64,000 bases of DNA from Microglena sp. YARC (GCA_022414725.1 CM039465.1:37745734-37809733), one strand, 5' to 3'; counted from the stretch's first letter, positions 32,852-43,725 are shown. A program made the numbers and translations. The notes: generated from the sequence alone by a model not told the origin.

Positions 32852-32995
32852 TATCATCGACATCATCTTCATCATCCTCGTAACCATCATCATCATCACA
32901 TTCAAACCAACCTGAATTGCAGAAGAGACCCATACGTGCACATTAACATCATCATCACAAACCAACCTGAATTGCAGAAGAGACCCATTAATGCA
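32720..32995 (+). repeat. CAT microsatellite with 50-bp repeats
   Basis: (CAT)n at 32805-32860. Three copies of ACCAACCTGAATTGCAGAAG flank it. Confidence 0.9.
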
Positions 32996-33164
32996 CATCC
33001 CACTACATTTGCCGGGAGGTCAATGAACATAGCTCCCCCATATCTGGAAAGACCAGGGGAGGTGACGCAAGGGATCCAAGCCCACGAGCCTGTGCCATCC
33101 ACACTGCATGACCCTCCGAACAGCCGCCCCAGGTAGAAGCGAATAACAGCGCCAACCTGACATA

Positions 33165-33870
33165 TAACCAGGTTCAAGTTCAAATTCAATTTTCAATTTC
33201 AGACTGCCATGCAACCAAGTTCAAGTTCCCCTAAACCCAAGTTACCCTAAACCTAAAATCCTAAACCCAAGTTCACGTTCAATTTTCAATTTCAGATTGC
33301 CATGCAACGAAGCTCAAGTTCACATCCACACTGCATGACCCTCCAAACAGCCGCCCCAGGTACAAGCGAATGACAGCGCCAACCTGAAATGTAGCCAAGT
33401 TCAAGTTCAAGTTCAAGTTCAAGTTCACATTCAATTTTCAATTTCAGGCTGATATGTAACCAAGTTCAACTTCACGTTCAAGTTCAAGTTCAAGCTCAAG
33501 TTCAAGTTCAAGTTCAACCTACCATGCAATCTAGTTCAAGTTCAAGTTCAATGTCAACTTGCCATGCAATCCAGTTCAAGTTCAAGTTCACATTCAATTT
33601 TCAATTTCAGGCTGATATGTAACCAAGTTCAACTTCACGTTCAAGCTCAAGTTCAATGTCAACCTGCCATGCAATCCAGTTCAAGTTCAAGGTCAGGTTG
33701 CCATGCAACCAAGTCCAAGTTTAAATTTAACCTGCCATGCAATCTAGTTCAAGTTCAAGTTCAATGTCAACCTGCCATGCAATCCAGTTCAAGTTCAGGT
33801 TGCCATGCAAACAAGTCCAAGTTCAAATTTAACCTGCCATGCAATCTAGTTCAAGTTCAAGTTCTACCTG
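33165..33870 (+). repeat. CAAGTT hexanucleotide-derived array
   Basis: TTCAAG/CAAGTT simple sequence organised into ~70-110-bp units (CTGCCATGCAATCCAGTTC). Confidence 0.9.
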
Positions 33871-34039
33871 CCTTGTTTGATGCATACTGACAGTAGAATG
33901 TTCAACGTACACTACCCCCATATGTTTTTCTCGCATGCACATATCCTGTGTACACCAGTTTGAACAGGTTGTCAACCTCTGAAAACTTGGCATACTATGT
34001 GTCCGTACAGCACACTCCTACGGGTGCAAAACTAAGGGC

Positions 34040-34184
34040 ACCCACCCTACGGTAGTCTGCACCAGTTCAGGTTGTTAAACAGGTGTCCAGGGTGTTCAAC
34101 CTGTTCGACAACTACATGTTTAACCAATGATGTACCTGAACACCTATTTAACAACCTGAACCAGGTGCAGGCTGCCGTAGGGCC
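34040..34184. repeat. Fold-back (inverted-repeat) element, ~145 bp
   Basis: The left arm CCCTACGGTAGTCTGCACC, CAGGTTGTTAAACAGGTGT is nearly the reverse complement of the right arm (AACACCTATTTAACAACCTG, GGTGCAGGCTGCCGTAGGG). The arms are about 50 bp, enough to form a long hairpin. MITE-like; no duplicated target site identified. Confidence 0.75.
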
Positions 34185-34199
34185 ATGAAGATACCTTGA

Positions 34200-35125
34200 T
34201 TGTGGAATAGGACACACTGTGAGGGACACACAGGAAAGGACACACAAAGGAATAGGACACACTGTGAGGGACACACAGGAAAGGACACACAGAGGTGCTA
34301 GACTGTGTGTCCTTACAACATGCACCTACAGATGCATAACCAAGGGCACCCATGCAGACTCCACGCTTGTGGAAGAGGGCACACAGGAAAGGACACACAA
34401 AGGTGCAAGACTTGATGTCCTTACAGCATGCAGCTACGGAGCATCATGTAAAGACACACAGTACACCACCTCTTTGTGTGTCCTATTCCACAGGTGTGTC
34501 CTTTGTGTGTCCTATTCCACAGGTTTGTCCTTTGTGTGTCCTATTCCACAGGTGTGTCCTTTGTGTGTCCTATTCCACAGGTGTGTCCTTTGTGTGTCCT
34601 ATTCCACAGGTGTGTCCTTTGTGTCTCCTATTCCACAGGTGTGTCCTTTGTGTGTCCTATTCCACAGGTGTGTCCTTTGTGTGTCCTATTCCACAGGTGG
34701 TGTCCTTTGTGTGTCCTATTCCACAGGTGTGTCCTTTGTGTCTCCTATTCCACAGGTGGTGTCTGCATGGGTGCCCTTAGTTATGCATCTGTTGGTGCAT
34801 GCTGTAAGGACACCCAAAACCAAGGGCACCCATGCAGGCACCACGCTTGTGGAAGAGGGCACACAGGAAAGGACACACAGAGAGGTTGTGTACTGTGCGT
34901 TCTTACTACATGCACCTTCGGATGCATAACTAAGGGCACCCATGCAGACACCACGCTTGTGGAAGAGGGCACACAGGAAAGGACACACAGAGAGGTTGTG
35001 TACTGTGCGTTCTTACTACATGCACCTTCGGATGCATAACTAAGGGCACCCATGCAGACACCACGCTTGTGGAAGAGGGCACACAGGAAAGGACACTCAA
35101 AGAGGTGGTTTACTGTGCCAGGGGT
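34200..35125 (+). repeat. 29-bp array within ~110-bp repeats
   Basis: About ten 29-bp units (TGTGTCCTATTCCACAGGTG) at 34475-34760, flanked by four larger units with GGCACCCATGCAGACACCAC and GAGGGCACACAGGAAAGGAC. Each 29-bp unit contains CACAG/GTGTGT, which looks like joined acceptor and donor consensus. Confidence 0.85.
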
Positions 35126-36191
35126 GTACAGAGTCAGATGTAAAGAAACAGGTGGTGCCAGGGTTGTGCAGAATCACCAGCAGACCCCTCGCGGCTCCGC
35201 TTTCGGGTCAGGTAGGGAAGTGCTAGACGTCGTACCTGCGCCCACCCAGTCAAGTGTAACACGTCTTTGGCAAACTTCGCGTCGACGAGCATCGAATCAG
35301 GACGCAAGGCGATGAATCAATCGCAGCGACAGATGCTGGACACACAAGGCGCCAGGAGGCGTATGAAGATTACCCTCTTGTCACGACAAGCAAGAGATTA
35401 CAAGCATCGACAGCAAATACCAACAGCAACAAACGCGATTGATGTGTTACGAATAATGTAACTAGGGTGTAGCTAGAAGAACGAAGTAACGGGCTTATTT
35501 GCATGCCATGATGGGAACTGGATTGGTTGTTGCCTGGTTATGATTACTCGATTGCCGATCGGTGTGTCGTGAAAGAAAGAAAGATAAACGCCTAGTCGGC
35601 GTGAACAATCGAGCTAGAGAGAACTAGGGTGTGACGCGGCCATTAGTGTTCTGCCGCGGCCAATGATTACACAGCTGGCACGAGCTGGCAAGATAAATTG
35701 AGGGCGCTCTATGGCATTGCTGTTCCGCACATTGCATAGTGCGCACCGCTCGATTACGAGCTGAAGAATCTAAGCAATCGACGCGGCGGGGTTCTCGATC
35801 GCAGCAGGGCGCGCGTCAGTCGAGCCAAGCCACCAAATAATCAATGTCACCAGAATCCACTCCTTTCCCTCCGTCGCCGATCTGTCGAGGGTTTCGTGTG
35901 TGCATAAGAAATCGTCCCTCGCACTGGTTTCAAAGCGATCCAGAACCATCCGACCCATCCGTCCGACCTATTCGACCAATTGCCTGCTCCCTCTCTGATC
36001 TGTCCCCATCTTGCCACGACCCTTATTTGACTCGCTAGTCTTACTTCGTCCCCACCCACAACGCCCAAATTTCGACCCCAGCTCCTAAGACACAGCCTCC
36101 CGTTGTTATTCCCACAGCCTGTCTATAACTCCTTTAGGCTCCGCTCCTGGCAATCGATTTCTGTCGCTCTGTCTGATTGCTCTATATCGCC
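35126..36191 (+). promoter_or_regulatory. Upstream region of the CX9C gene
   Basis: No repeats of the window's families after about 35200. The 200 bp before the ATG (35990-36190) are C/T-rich without a TATA box, as expected for a 5' leader. Promoter position not resolvable. Confidence 0.3.
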
Positions 36192-38068
36192 ATGGGTGTG
36201 GGAGGATCTAAACTATCGACCGAGGAAAAAGAGAAGGGGCAGCGGAAGTGCGCGTCATACATCAAGAGCCTTGAAGCATGCCGGAAGGCGAATGCGAGTG
36301 ATCCCAAGGGCGTTGCTATCGTCTGCAGACCGCTTGAGCTAAGCCTGGTTCTATGTTACGGTAAGCTGCATGATGCATTGTGCGTCGCACAATCGGCCAC
36401 GTATGATGGTCCATGGCACCTCTCTGAGTCGCCCATGCAGATTCTCCAAAGCCACTGACAACCCTATCCCCTACCTGCGCTAAGCTGCATGACGCATTGT
36501 GCATCCACATAACATGGTCCATGGCACCTCTCAGAGCCCCTGTGCAGAGTGGCCCATGCAGATCTCCATAGCCAGTGACAAGCCTATCCCCTTTCTACGC
36601 CAAGCTGCAAGATGCATTGTGCATTACACAACCTGCCGTGAAGCATGCTCCGTGGCACCTCTCAGAGTCGCACGCTGCATGTGCGCGGCCCATGCAGATT
36701 CTCAAAAGCCACTGAAAAGCCTATCCCTTGGCTGCACTAAACTGTATGATGCATCGCACAATCAATCACACAGCATGGTCAGTAATGGCTTGAACAAAGG
36801 CCCATGCAGATAATTCAAATCCACTAACAAACCTAGCCCTTAGTGATTGTAAGCTACATGATGCATTGTGCATCTCACAATTGGCCACTCAGCATGGTCC
36901 ATGATCTCTTCCACGAGTGTCCATGCAGAAGCTTCGCACACACAAAAAAGTGTATCTTGTGCACGACCATGCTGCATGTTGCATTGTGCATCACACAGTT
37001 GGCCACATAGCATGGTCCATGATCTCTTTCACGAGTGTCCATGCAGAAGCTTTGCAGCCACAAACAAGTGTTTTCGTTGCTGGACCATGCTGCATGTTGC
37101 ATTGTGCATCACACAACCGGCAACGTAGCATGATCCATGATCTCTTCCACAAGTGTCCATGCAGAACCTTCACAGCCACAAACAAGCCTATCTCATGTCT
37201 GCACCTCGCTGCATGTTGCATGATGCATCACACAATTAGCCAAGTAACATGGTCCATTTCTCCTTCCGGAAGGGCCCGTGCAGATCATTCAAATCCACTG
37301 GCACGCCTGTCCGTTCGAAACGCTAACTCGCAAAGCTGCATGGTGCATTGTGGATTGCACTGTTTTCCTTTTCGGCTACTAGCAGCAGCTTCTAGGCAGC
37401 TCCCTGAGCCAGCCACTGGGCCAAGCCTAAAACATTCAGCAGCCCAAGAAAGCTGATTACGTCAGCTTTAAGGTACACTGGGTTGCTTTAGGTTTAGCTG
37501 ATTAGCCAGTCAGGGGAGCTGCCTAGAAGCTGCTGCTCGTAACCGGAAAATACATTGGTGAACACCTCATGCCAGCATTGAGTATGAGTCAGCTAGTCCA
37601 CCCTATAATTTACAAAATACATTATAGCCATTCAGCGGATGATTTGGATTTGGGTCTCGTTGTTCGTAGTTCATATGTCCACTTTTCAGGCCAAATTTCA
37701 GAGAATCATCAGATTGATCAGAAATTATCAGAATTCTCGAATCTCGGGCCAAAATGTCAGAAATCTCGGGTTAAAACTACCAAAATCCAAATTATCCGCT
37801 GAATGGCTATAAGACATCGAATTTTGAGCAAAAAGCTATGCGGGAGAGAACTTGTCAAAGTCTCCTTCTGTCTGTATGGATGCAGGTTACAGTATGTTGT
37901 TTTCTGGCGAGCTAGTATCCTAAGTCTGCAGATAATGCAACCAGGCCTTTCTGATACGAGCACCTTGGGCGCGTACCTGCCTTGTTCATTCTGCTCGTTG
38001 CACTGCCTTATCTTCCTAGCAACCTGACATCTAAATGTATGTTACAGTAGCCTAATCTTGCCTTATTG

Positions 38069-38105
<37 letters not shown>

Positions 38106-41100
38106 CATCATCTCATACTACTATTATTATTTAACATTGACTTTTCTTGCTTTCAACCTGACATCTATATATACGTTATAGTAGCCAAATCGGCTAAAGC
38201 GACTTGCCCAACCTCGAACAATCAAGATCAACTCTAGATTACCAGGAGGGGCTGATTAAAATAACACTTGACAAACTGGTCCCCAATTTCCAGGAGGGGC
38301 TGATTGAAAGAAACACTTGACAAACTGGTCCCCAATTTCCAGGAGGGGCTGATTGAACGAAACACTTGACAAAATGGTCCCCATTTTCCAGGAGGGGCTG
38401 ATTGAAAGAAACTCTGGTCTTCTTCTGTCTGATTCGTCATGATTGATGGTTAGCACCAGTGCAAGCAAACAGGCTGGCCCCCCTCAACCTCACGACTTGG
38501 AATAAAGCGTACCATTTATTTAAATATGTATTTATTTATTTATGTATTTATTTATGTATCTCTGAGATTGTTTTTTTTTACGTGGCGAACTTTGGACATT
38601 CCACCAGGCCCCCCACAGTGCTGATCGTGCTCCTTCTTGATTGTAGTTTTTTTTACCTGGCAAACCCCTGACCTCCACCACAGTGCTGATCGTGCTCCCT
38701 CTTGATTGTAGTTTTTTTTACCTGGCAAACCCCTGACCTCCACCACAGTGCTGATCGTGCTCCCTCTTGATTGTAGTTTTTTTTACCTGGCAACCCCCTG
38801 ACCTCCACCACAGTGGTGATCGTGCTTCCTAACCCTCTTTATAGTACAGAATCATCTTCAGGGTTTTCTAGAAAGTGCTACTTGTAACGCAAGTGCTAAA
38901 ATGTGTACCTTGGTGTTTTGGGGGTGCTACAGTAGAGCCTCTTGGGGGCACTTCTGGGTGCCAAAAAGCTGCTAGTAGCACCATGGATTTTTATTCAAAT
39001 CTGAAATTGGGTTTTTTCTAGCTTGATGGTTTTAGACCTCTTCCAGGGACAGCTTTCAAAGCCTTTTATAGCTTTTTAGGGCAAAAATGAAATTAACACT
39101 TATTGTTAACATTTGTATAGCAATAATTTCACCAAAAGTGGGGTCAAAAGTAGCGATCGCTATGTAAAGCGGGGGAAATCCCTGAGTTGTGCCCCAAAGG
39201 CTGCTAATGGCACCATGGGGCTACACAAAGAGACTGCTTCATTTCCTCTGAAGAAGTCCTAGGCGGCGTCGCAGGTGACGCAGAAAATTGGCGGAGAGTG
39301 TTGGCTTTCCGAGTGACAGGTGGCACTGGAATTGATTGACGAAGATAGAAGCTGGGGTTTACGGCAGGGGCAGTAAGGACCAGAGTTCGAACGTGACAGA
39401 CAACCAGCAATCGGACAACGGGGTGACCCTGGGGGCTCCCACCCTCCAGATGAGGGGGTGCTCCGCCAAAAAATCCATGTATATATATTTGGTATATCTA
39501 CAACACATGCAGTTACATCAGATAGACATTACAAAATCCCATAATTGTGTTTGAAGCGGCCTGCAATCTGAAATAGTGCCCTATACCCTGAAATGATGCC
39601 CTATACCCTTACCATACAGGCAGATTTTGATTTTTGTAAGTTGCCTTATGTCCCTTATCAAAAATCTAGCTTCGCCCATATAGGCCTATATAGATATATA
39701 TATAGATATATCATCTATGTAGATCTATCGGGTCTTTGCCTCACCCTAATGAGCAGTTGTTTTATTCCAGATTTATGTAGGCCAGGTTGAGTAACTACTT
39801 CAGCTGCTCAAGCCTGATTCCTGGGTTGTTGTGTAGCCATTGTATGGAGGAGCACGAAGCAAGCAAGCCTGAAGAGGGTCGGGGGGGTCATGCGCCGCCA
39901 TGCAATGACGGAAGGGTGACGTTGTGGCCTCACGCCATCGAAAGAAAAGACTCAGAGCCGTCTTCTGTTGGGTGGGCCCGATTATAGACTGAACATGAGT
40001 AGGGGTCGTCTATGTTATATAATACTAGTGAATAGATAATAGTGTATAATATTAGTTGGACGAGCCGTCTCACCAGAATTTTGAATGTATTTGAAAAACT
40101 AATATCATTGTGACACTGTAATAATATAAGTTAATATTAGTATTTTAAACACTTATATAAGTTGCCGTTCCCTGAACATGAGCCCTCTGTTGTTGGTTGC
40201 AGGTGAAGAGTTCTGCAAAGAAGAAACAAAAGACCATCGCAAATGTTACACTGCTATTTACAAGAGGGGTTTCTACAATGGCTTTGGACACTGCAAAACT
40301 TATGAGGATGTGAGTCTGAAATGGGAATGAATTTATATTTCATTTATGTTTAATTTATATTTAATAAATCAAGATGAGGTTGTGTGTCTGAAATGGCATT
40401 GAATTTATATTTAATTTGATTTAAATTGTGAAGAGGAAGTGGATCTGAAATGGCATTGAATACGTATTTAATTTAATGTTATGAGGATGAGAGTCTGAAA
40501 TGGCATTTAATTTATAATTAATTTAATTTAAAGAGGGTGTGAATATGAAATGGCATTGAATTCATATTTAATTTAATGTCATGAGGATGTGAATCTGAAA
40601 TGGCATTGAATTTGTATTTAATAAAATGTAAAGAGGATGTGAATCGGAAATGGCATTGAATTCATATTAAATTTAATGTCATGAGGATGTGAATCTGAAA
40701 TGGCATTGAATTTGTATTTAATAAAATGTAAAGAGGATGTGAATATGAAATGGCATTGAATTCATATTAAATTTAATGTCATGAGGATGTGAATCTGAAA
40801 TGGCATTGAATTTGTATTTAATAAAATGTAAAGAGGATGTGAATCGGAAATGGCATTGAATTCATATTAAATTTTATGTCATGAGGATGTGAATCTGAAA
40901 TGGCATTGAATTTGTATTTAATAAAATGTAAAGAGGATGTGAATCTGAAATGGCATTGAATTCATATGAAATTTAATGTCATGAGGATGTGAATCTGAAA
41001 TGGCATTGAATTTGTATTTAATAAAATGTAAAGAGGATGTGAGTCTGAAATGGTATTTTATTCATATTTGATTCAATTCAATGCGCTGTTGAGCCGTAAG

Positions 41101-42843
41101 CTCACAACAATACACATACGTAGAGTTGTTAAATAGTTCATCGTACAGTATCGGAACATAAATCGTTCTTGACAGCCTGGATATCGTACAATAGCAAACG
41201 ACGTCGTACAAAATATGGTCTGATAATTCTGGATACCTGTGCAGCATCGACAAAAGCCTACACATGTGGTTCTCTAGGAGGTTACTAATTTTGAAACAAA
41301 TTGTTTGATTGAAGTTGAAGTACAAGGAAGTTGAAGTTGAAGTACAAGAAACAATTTGATAAGCAAAACATCTTGAGTACCGCTGTACATCTTGACCATC
41401 CTCTTTCGTCTTTTGAATCTGATTTCTGGTCTTCCAAATGTTTGGGTACTCATGTTTTCATCAGTTATCTAGCAAGTCTTATTTCTCCCATATTACGACT
41501 CAGATATCATGCATTACCCCCCCCCCCCCCCCCTCCCCCGAGGAATCAAAGAAATCACAACGCAGTTGCCAAGGAATCATCTCTCACACACGGGGGCTGT
41601 CCCTTGTATGAACCATCCCAGGGCTTTTTGAGGGCTGAAAAGAGCTTGTACCCATGCTCCTACTCATGCTCCTGCTCCTAACCCCTCGCCCTGCCCTTGC
41701 TCCTGCAAAACAAAAGTAAAATAGGTTTGTGCAAGTTCCTATGTGTGCGCAATTCCTGCTCTTGCTCCTACTCCCTCGCCTTGCCCCTGCTCCTGCTCCT
41801 ACTCCCTCGCCTTGCCCCTGCTCCTGCTCCTGCTCCTAACCCCTCGCCCTGCCCCTGCCCCTGCTCCTGCTCCTTCAGAAAAAAGTAAAATAGGATTGGG
41901 GAAGTCTCTTTATGTATGCAACTCCTGATCCTGCTTTTGGGAGTGGGGTGTTGCGTGGTGTATGTGTGTGTGGTGGTGGTGGTGGTGTGTGTGTGTGTGG
42001 GGGGGGGGATATGTGTGTGTGAGAGAGTTTGTACGCAACTTTTACTCGTGCTTTTGAAGTGGGTTGTTGTGAGGTGTATGTATGTGTGTGAGTGTGTGGG
42101 TGGGGGGTATGGGGTGTGTGGTGTGTGAGTTTGTACGCAACTTATACTCATGCTTGTACTTCTCATGAATCAAGATTATAGCCGCTTGACCTTGCGCATA
42201 CTCTGCTCATTCAAAATGCAATTCTCTGACTCTGCCCATGAGCAGAGCCAAATATCTCAGACTCTGTTCATGCTTTTATTTCTCATGAATCAAGATTATC
42301 AGCGCGACCTTGTGGGTGGGTGGGTGGGTGGGGGTGGGGGTGGGGGTGGGTGGGGGGGGTAAGCAACTTGTACTCATGATTTTGCTTCTCATGAATCATG
42401 ATTATCACCGCTGAACCTTGTGGGTGTGGGTGGGTGGGGGGTACGCAACTTCTACTCATGTTTTTGCTTCTCATGAATCATGATTATCACTGCTCAACCT
42501 TGTGCAGGTGCTGCTCATTCAAAATGCAATTATCTGACTCTGCCCATGAGCAGAGCCAAAATTCTCAGACGCAGCTCATTCTCCGACTTTTCTCATGCCT
42601 TTACTTCTGATTAATATGGGTCGGCTATGTTATATAATATTAGTGAATAAATGATATTATATAATATTGTATGATATTAGTCGGAAGAGCTGTCTCACCA
42701 GAATTTCGAATTTCTTTGAATCCAAAATGCAATTCTCAGACTTTGCTCTTGCTTTTACTTCTCCTGAATAATGATTACCACCACTCAACCTTGTGCAGGC
42801 GCTGAAAGCGGCTTTGAAGAAGAAGAAGCTGTTTCCAGTCTAG
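36192..42843 (+). CDS. Putative N-myristoylated triple-CX9C protein (three exons)
   Basis: Exons 36192-36360, 40203-40309 and 42799-42843 join (donors GTAAGC and GTGAGT, acceptors TTGCAG and GTGCAG, phases 1 and 0) into a 106-residue protein ending at TAG. It starts MGVGGSK, fitting the N-myristoylation pattern M-G-x-x-x-S. Cysteines form three CX9C pairs: C20-C30 (CASYIKSLEAC), C45-C55 (CRPLELSLVLC) and C61-C71 (CKEETKDHRKC), followed by C87. CX9C helices are the hallmark of CHCH proteins of the mitochondrial intermembrane space imported by the Mia40 relay. Some, such as MIC19 and NDUFB7, are also myristoylated. The Lys-rich tail (KAALKKKKLFPV) is encoded by exon 3. Three pairs instead of the usual two is unusual. 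I do not recognise the exact family. Start chosen as the only ATG giving a compact leader and the myristoylation motif. Confidence 0.7.
36361..37330 (+). repeat. Donor-anchored ~120-165-bp array, CX9C intron 1
   Basis: Begins exactly at the donor. GTAAGCTGCATGATGCATTG is repeated as CTAAGCTGCATGACGCATTG, CCAAGCTGCAAGATGCATTG, TGTAAGCTACATGATGCATT and others, about eight times, with CCATGGCACCTCTCAGAG or CATGATCTCTTCCACGAGTG between. One copy (~36850) still has GTAAGC. Confidence 0.85.
37367..37550. repeat. R1 fold-back element
   Basis: Full copy. The left end TTTTCGGCTACTAGCAGCAG, CTTCTAGGCAGCTCCC and the right end GGGGAGCTGCCTAGAAGCTG, CTGCTCGTAACCGGAAAA are inverted repeats, with AAAGCTGATTACGTCAGCTTT in the loop. 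It lies in intron 1 of the CX9C gene. Confidence 0.85.
37551..38180. other. Intron sequence without recognised features
   Basis: Inside CX9C intron 1. An ATT microsatellite at 38060-38105 and a short duplicated phrase (CAACCTGACATCTA, 38020 and 38155) are the only patterns. Confidence 0.5.
38180..38445 (-). repeat. Short R3 repeat plus 54-bp array
   Basis: The R3 3' half (GACTTGCCCAACCTCGAACA) leads into four ~54-bp units of CCAATTTCCAGGAGGGGCTG, GAAACACTTGACAAA.TGGT. Confidence 0.8.
38565..38830 (+). repeat. ~65-bp array
   Basis: Four units with CTTGATTGTAGTTTTTTTTA, CCTGGCAA.CCCCTGACCTC and CACAGTGCTGATCGTGCTCC. Confidence 0.85.
38990..39080 (-). repeat. Dispersed repeat family H
   Basis: Inverse of the 12150 and 23255 copies: CAAATCTGAAATTGGG, TTCTAGCTTGATGG, CTTCCAGGGACAGC. 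Confidence 0.6.
39262..39472 (+). repeat. R2 element copy
   Basis: GGCGGCGTCGCAGGTGACGC, AAAATTGGCGGAGAGTG, GTGACAGGTGGCA, CCTGGGGGCTCCCACCC, GTGCTCCGCCAAAAAA. Located in CX9C intron 1. Confidence 0.85.
39996..40180. repeat. Family F AT-rich element
   Basis: Multiple (T)AATATTAGT units surround a conserved core, GACGAGCCGTCTCACCAGAA. Ends GTTGCCGTTCCCTG. It stops only ~20 bp before exon 2 of the CX9C gene. Other copies at 42616 (partial) and 56006. Confidence 0.8.
40310..41065 (+). repeat. Donor-anchored 50-bp/100-bp array, CX9C intron 2
   Basis: Starts at the exon 2 donor (TATGAGGAT/GTGAGTCTGAAATGG). The unit repeats ~14 times as (C)ATGAGGATGTGAATCTGAAATGG or AAAGAGGATGTGAATATGAA. Two 50-bp types alternate to give an exact 100-bp higher-order period from about 40580 to 41040. 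Most copies read GTGAAT instead of GTGAGT. The last copy (~41035) again has GTGAGT. Confidence 0.9.
41518..41540. repeat. Poly-C tract
   Basis: About 17 C followed by TCCCCC, in CX9C intron 2. Confidence 0.85.
41640..41905 (+). repeat. CTCCTGCTCCTA-type array
   Basis: Pyrimidine-rich 6/12-bp repeats (CCCCTGCTCCTGCTCCTACT). Two copies of AAAAGTAAAATAGG.TTG and GCAA(G)TTCCTAT frame it. Confidence 0.85.
42130..42520 (+). repeat. Acceptor-anchored repeats before CX9C exon 3
   Basis: Four copies of ACTTCTCATGAATCATGATT, ATCACTGCTCAACCTTGTG precede the true acceptor (CAACCTTGTGCAG/GCGCTG at 42799). The copy at ~42500 preserves CAACCTTGTGCAG/GTGCTG, i.e. the acceptor plus the first exon bases. The others replace the end with GT-rich microsatellite. 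Confidence 0.8.
42616..42722. repeat. Family F element, partial
   Basis: GGGTCGGCTATGTTATATAA, GAGCTGTCTCACCAGAATTT; truncated relative to the 39996 and 56006 copies. Confidence 0.75.
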
Positions 42844-42885
42844 TGCGGTAGGACCCCGTGTCTGATAGCCAACATCAGAGCTCTT

Positions 42886-43070
42886 CTTTTCATCTACAGA
42901 GTTGCAGCTTCTAGGCAGCTCCCCTAACTGGCTATCCGAATGCAATCTAGTGCGCCTTGAAGATGACACAATCAGCTGTCCAGAACTGCTGGAATATGTG
43001 GGTTTGGCTCAGCGTAGCCATCAAAGCAGCTTTAAAGAAGAAGAAGCTGTTTGCATTCTAGTGCATCACC
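42886..43070. repeat. R1 copy joined to a duplicate of CX9C exon 3
   Basis: TTCTAGGCAGCTCCCCTAAC and CGCCTTGAAGATGACACAAT (R1) lead to 43022-43060, where GCAGCTTTAAAGAAGAAGAA, GCTGTTTGCATTCTAGTGC copies the exon 3 coding end (Ala-Ala-Leu-Lys..stop context). Confidence 0.65.
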
Positions 43071-43075
43071 ACTGT

Positions 43076-43262
43076 TTTTCTTTTCCGCGTTTCATCACAG
43101 CTTCTTGGCAGCTTCCTGAGCCGGCTTCAGGGCTGCACTGAACTATTTTAGCACCTCTGGACGACTTATTATGAGATCATCAAGGTGCTCGAGGTTGCGC
43201 CAGGTTTGGCCGAATAGCCAGTCAGGGGAGCTGCCTAGAGGCTGCTGCTCGTAGCTGAAAAG
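43076..43262. repeat. R1 fold-back element
   Basis: CTTTTCCGCGTTTCATCACAG, GGCAGCTTCCTGAGCCGG; the far arm is GGGGAGCTGCCTAGAGGCTG, CTGCTCGTAGCTGAAAAG. Confidence 0.8.
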
Positions 43263-43290
43263 GAGAGCACTCCATCACAGCCGTCATAGC

Positions 43291-43474
43291 TTCTCTTTTC
43301 AGATACCAGCAGCAGCTTCTAGGGAGCTCGCTGAGACTGCCACTGGGCCAAACCCAAAGATTCTAGGAGCGCAGGAAAGCTGACGATATCAGCTTCCAGG
43401 TTCCCGGGTTGCTTAAGGTTCGGATGAAAAATTAGCCCAGGGAGCTGCCTAGAAGCTGCTGCTCGTAGCTGACA
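43291..43474. repeat. R1 fold-back element
   Basis: CTTCTCTTTTCAGATACCAG, AGCAGCTTCTAGGGAGCTCG and GGAGCTGCCTAGAAGCTGCT, GCTCGTAGCTGAC. An R2 copy follows directly (ACAAGTTATATGCAGCG). Confidence 0.85.
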
Positions 43475-43476
43475 AG

Positions 43477-43696
43477 TTATATGCAGCGTCGCAAGCGACG
43501 CTGAAAATTGGCGGAGAGTGCTCGCGACGGAGCGACAGGTGGCATCGGAAGCGAGTTAGTTACGAGACCGTTGGCTTCGTCTCGGTCAGACGGTCGGTCG
43601 GTCGGTTGGTCGGTCAAATGGACAAATGGTGAAATGGGTAACCCTGGGGGCTCCCGCCCCCCCTTATGGGGGGCTCCGGCGCTCCGCCAAAAAGAA
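43477..43696 (+). repeat. R2 element copy
   Basis: GCAGCGTCGCAAGCGACGCT, GGCGGAGAGTGCTCGCGACG, CGAGTTAGTTACGAGACCG, (GGTC)n-like tract, CCTGGGGGCTCCCGCCCCCC, GCGCTCCGCCAAAAA. Confidence 0.9.
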
Positions 43697-43725
43697 CAAC
43701 TTTGGTGCATCACGACCTTTATAGC

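Noticed and set aside
34219..35039. 187-236-codon Cys/Ser/Thr frames
   Set aside because: 29-bp and ~110-bp arrays; no unique sequence and both strands open.
35847..36068. Minus-strand 73-codon frame upstream of the CX9C gene
   Set aside because: No homology seen and it lies antisense to the likely 5' leader.
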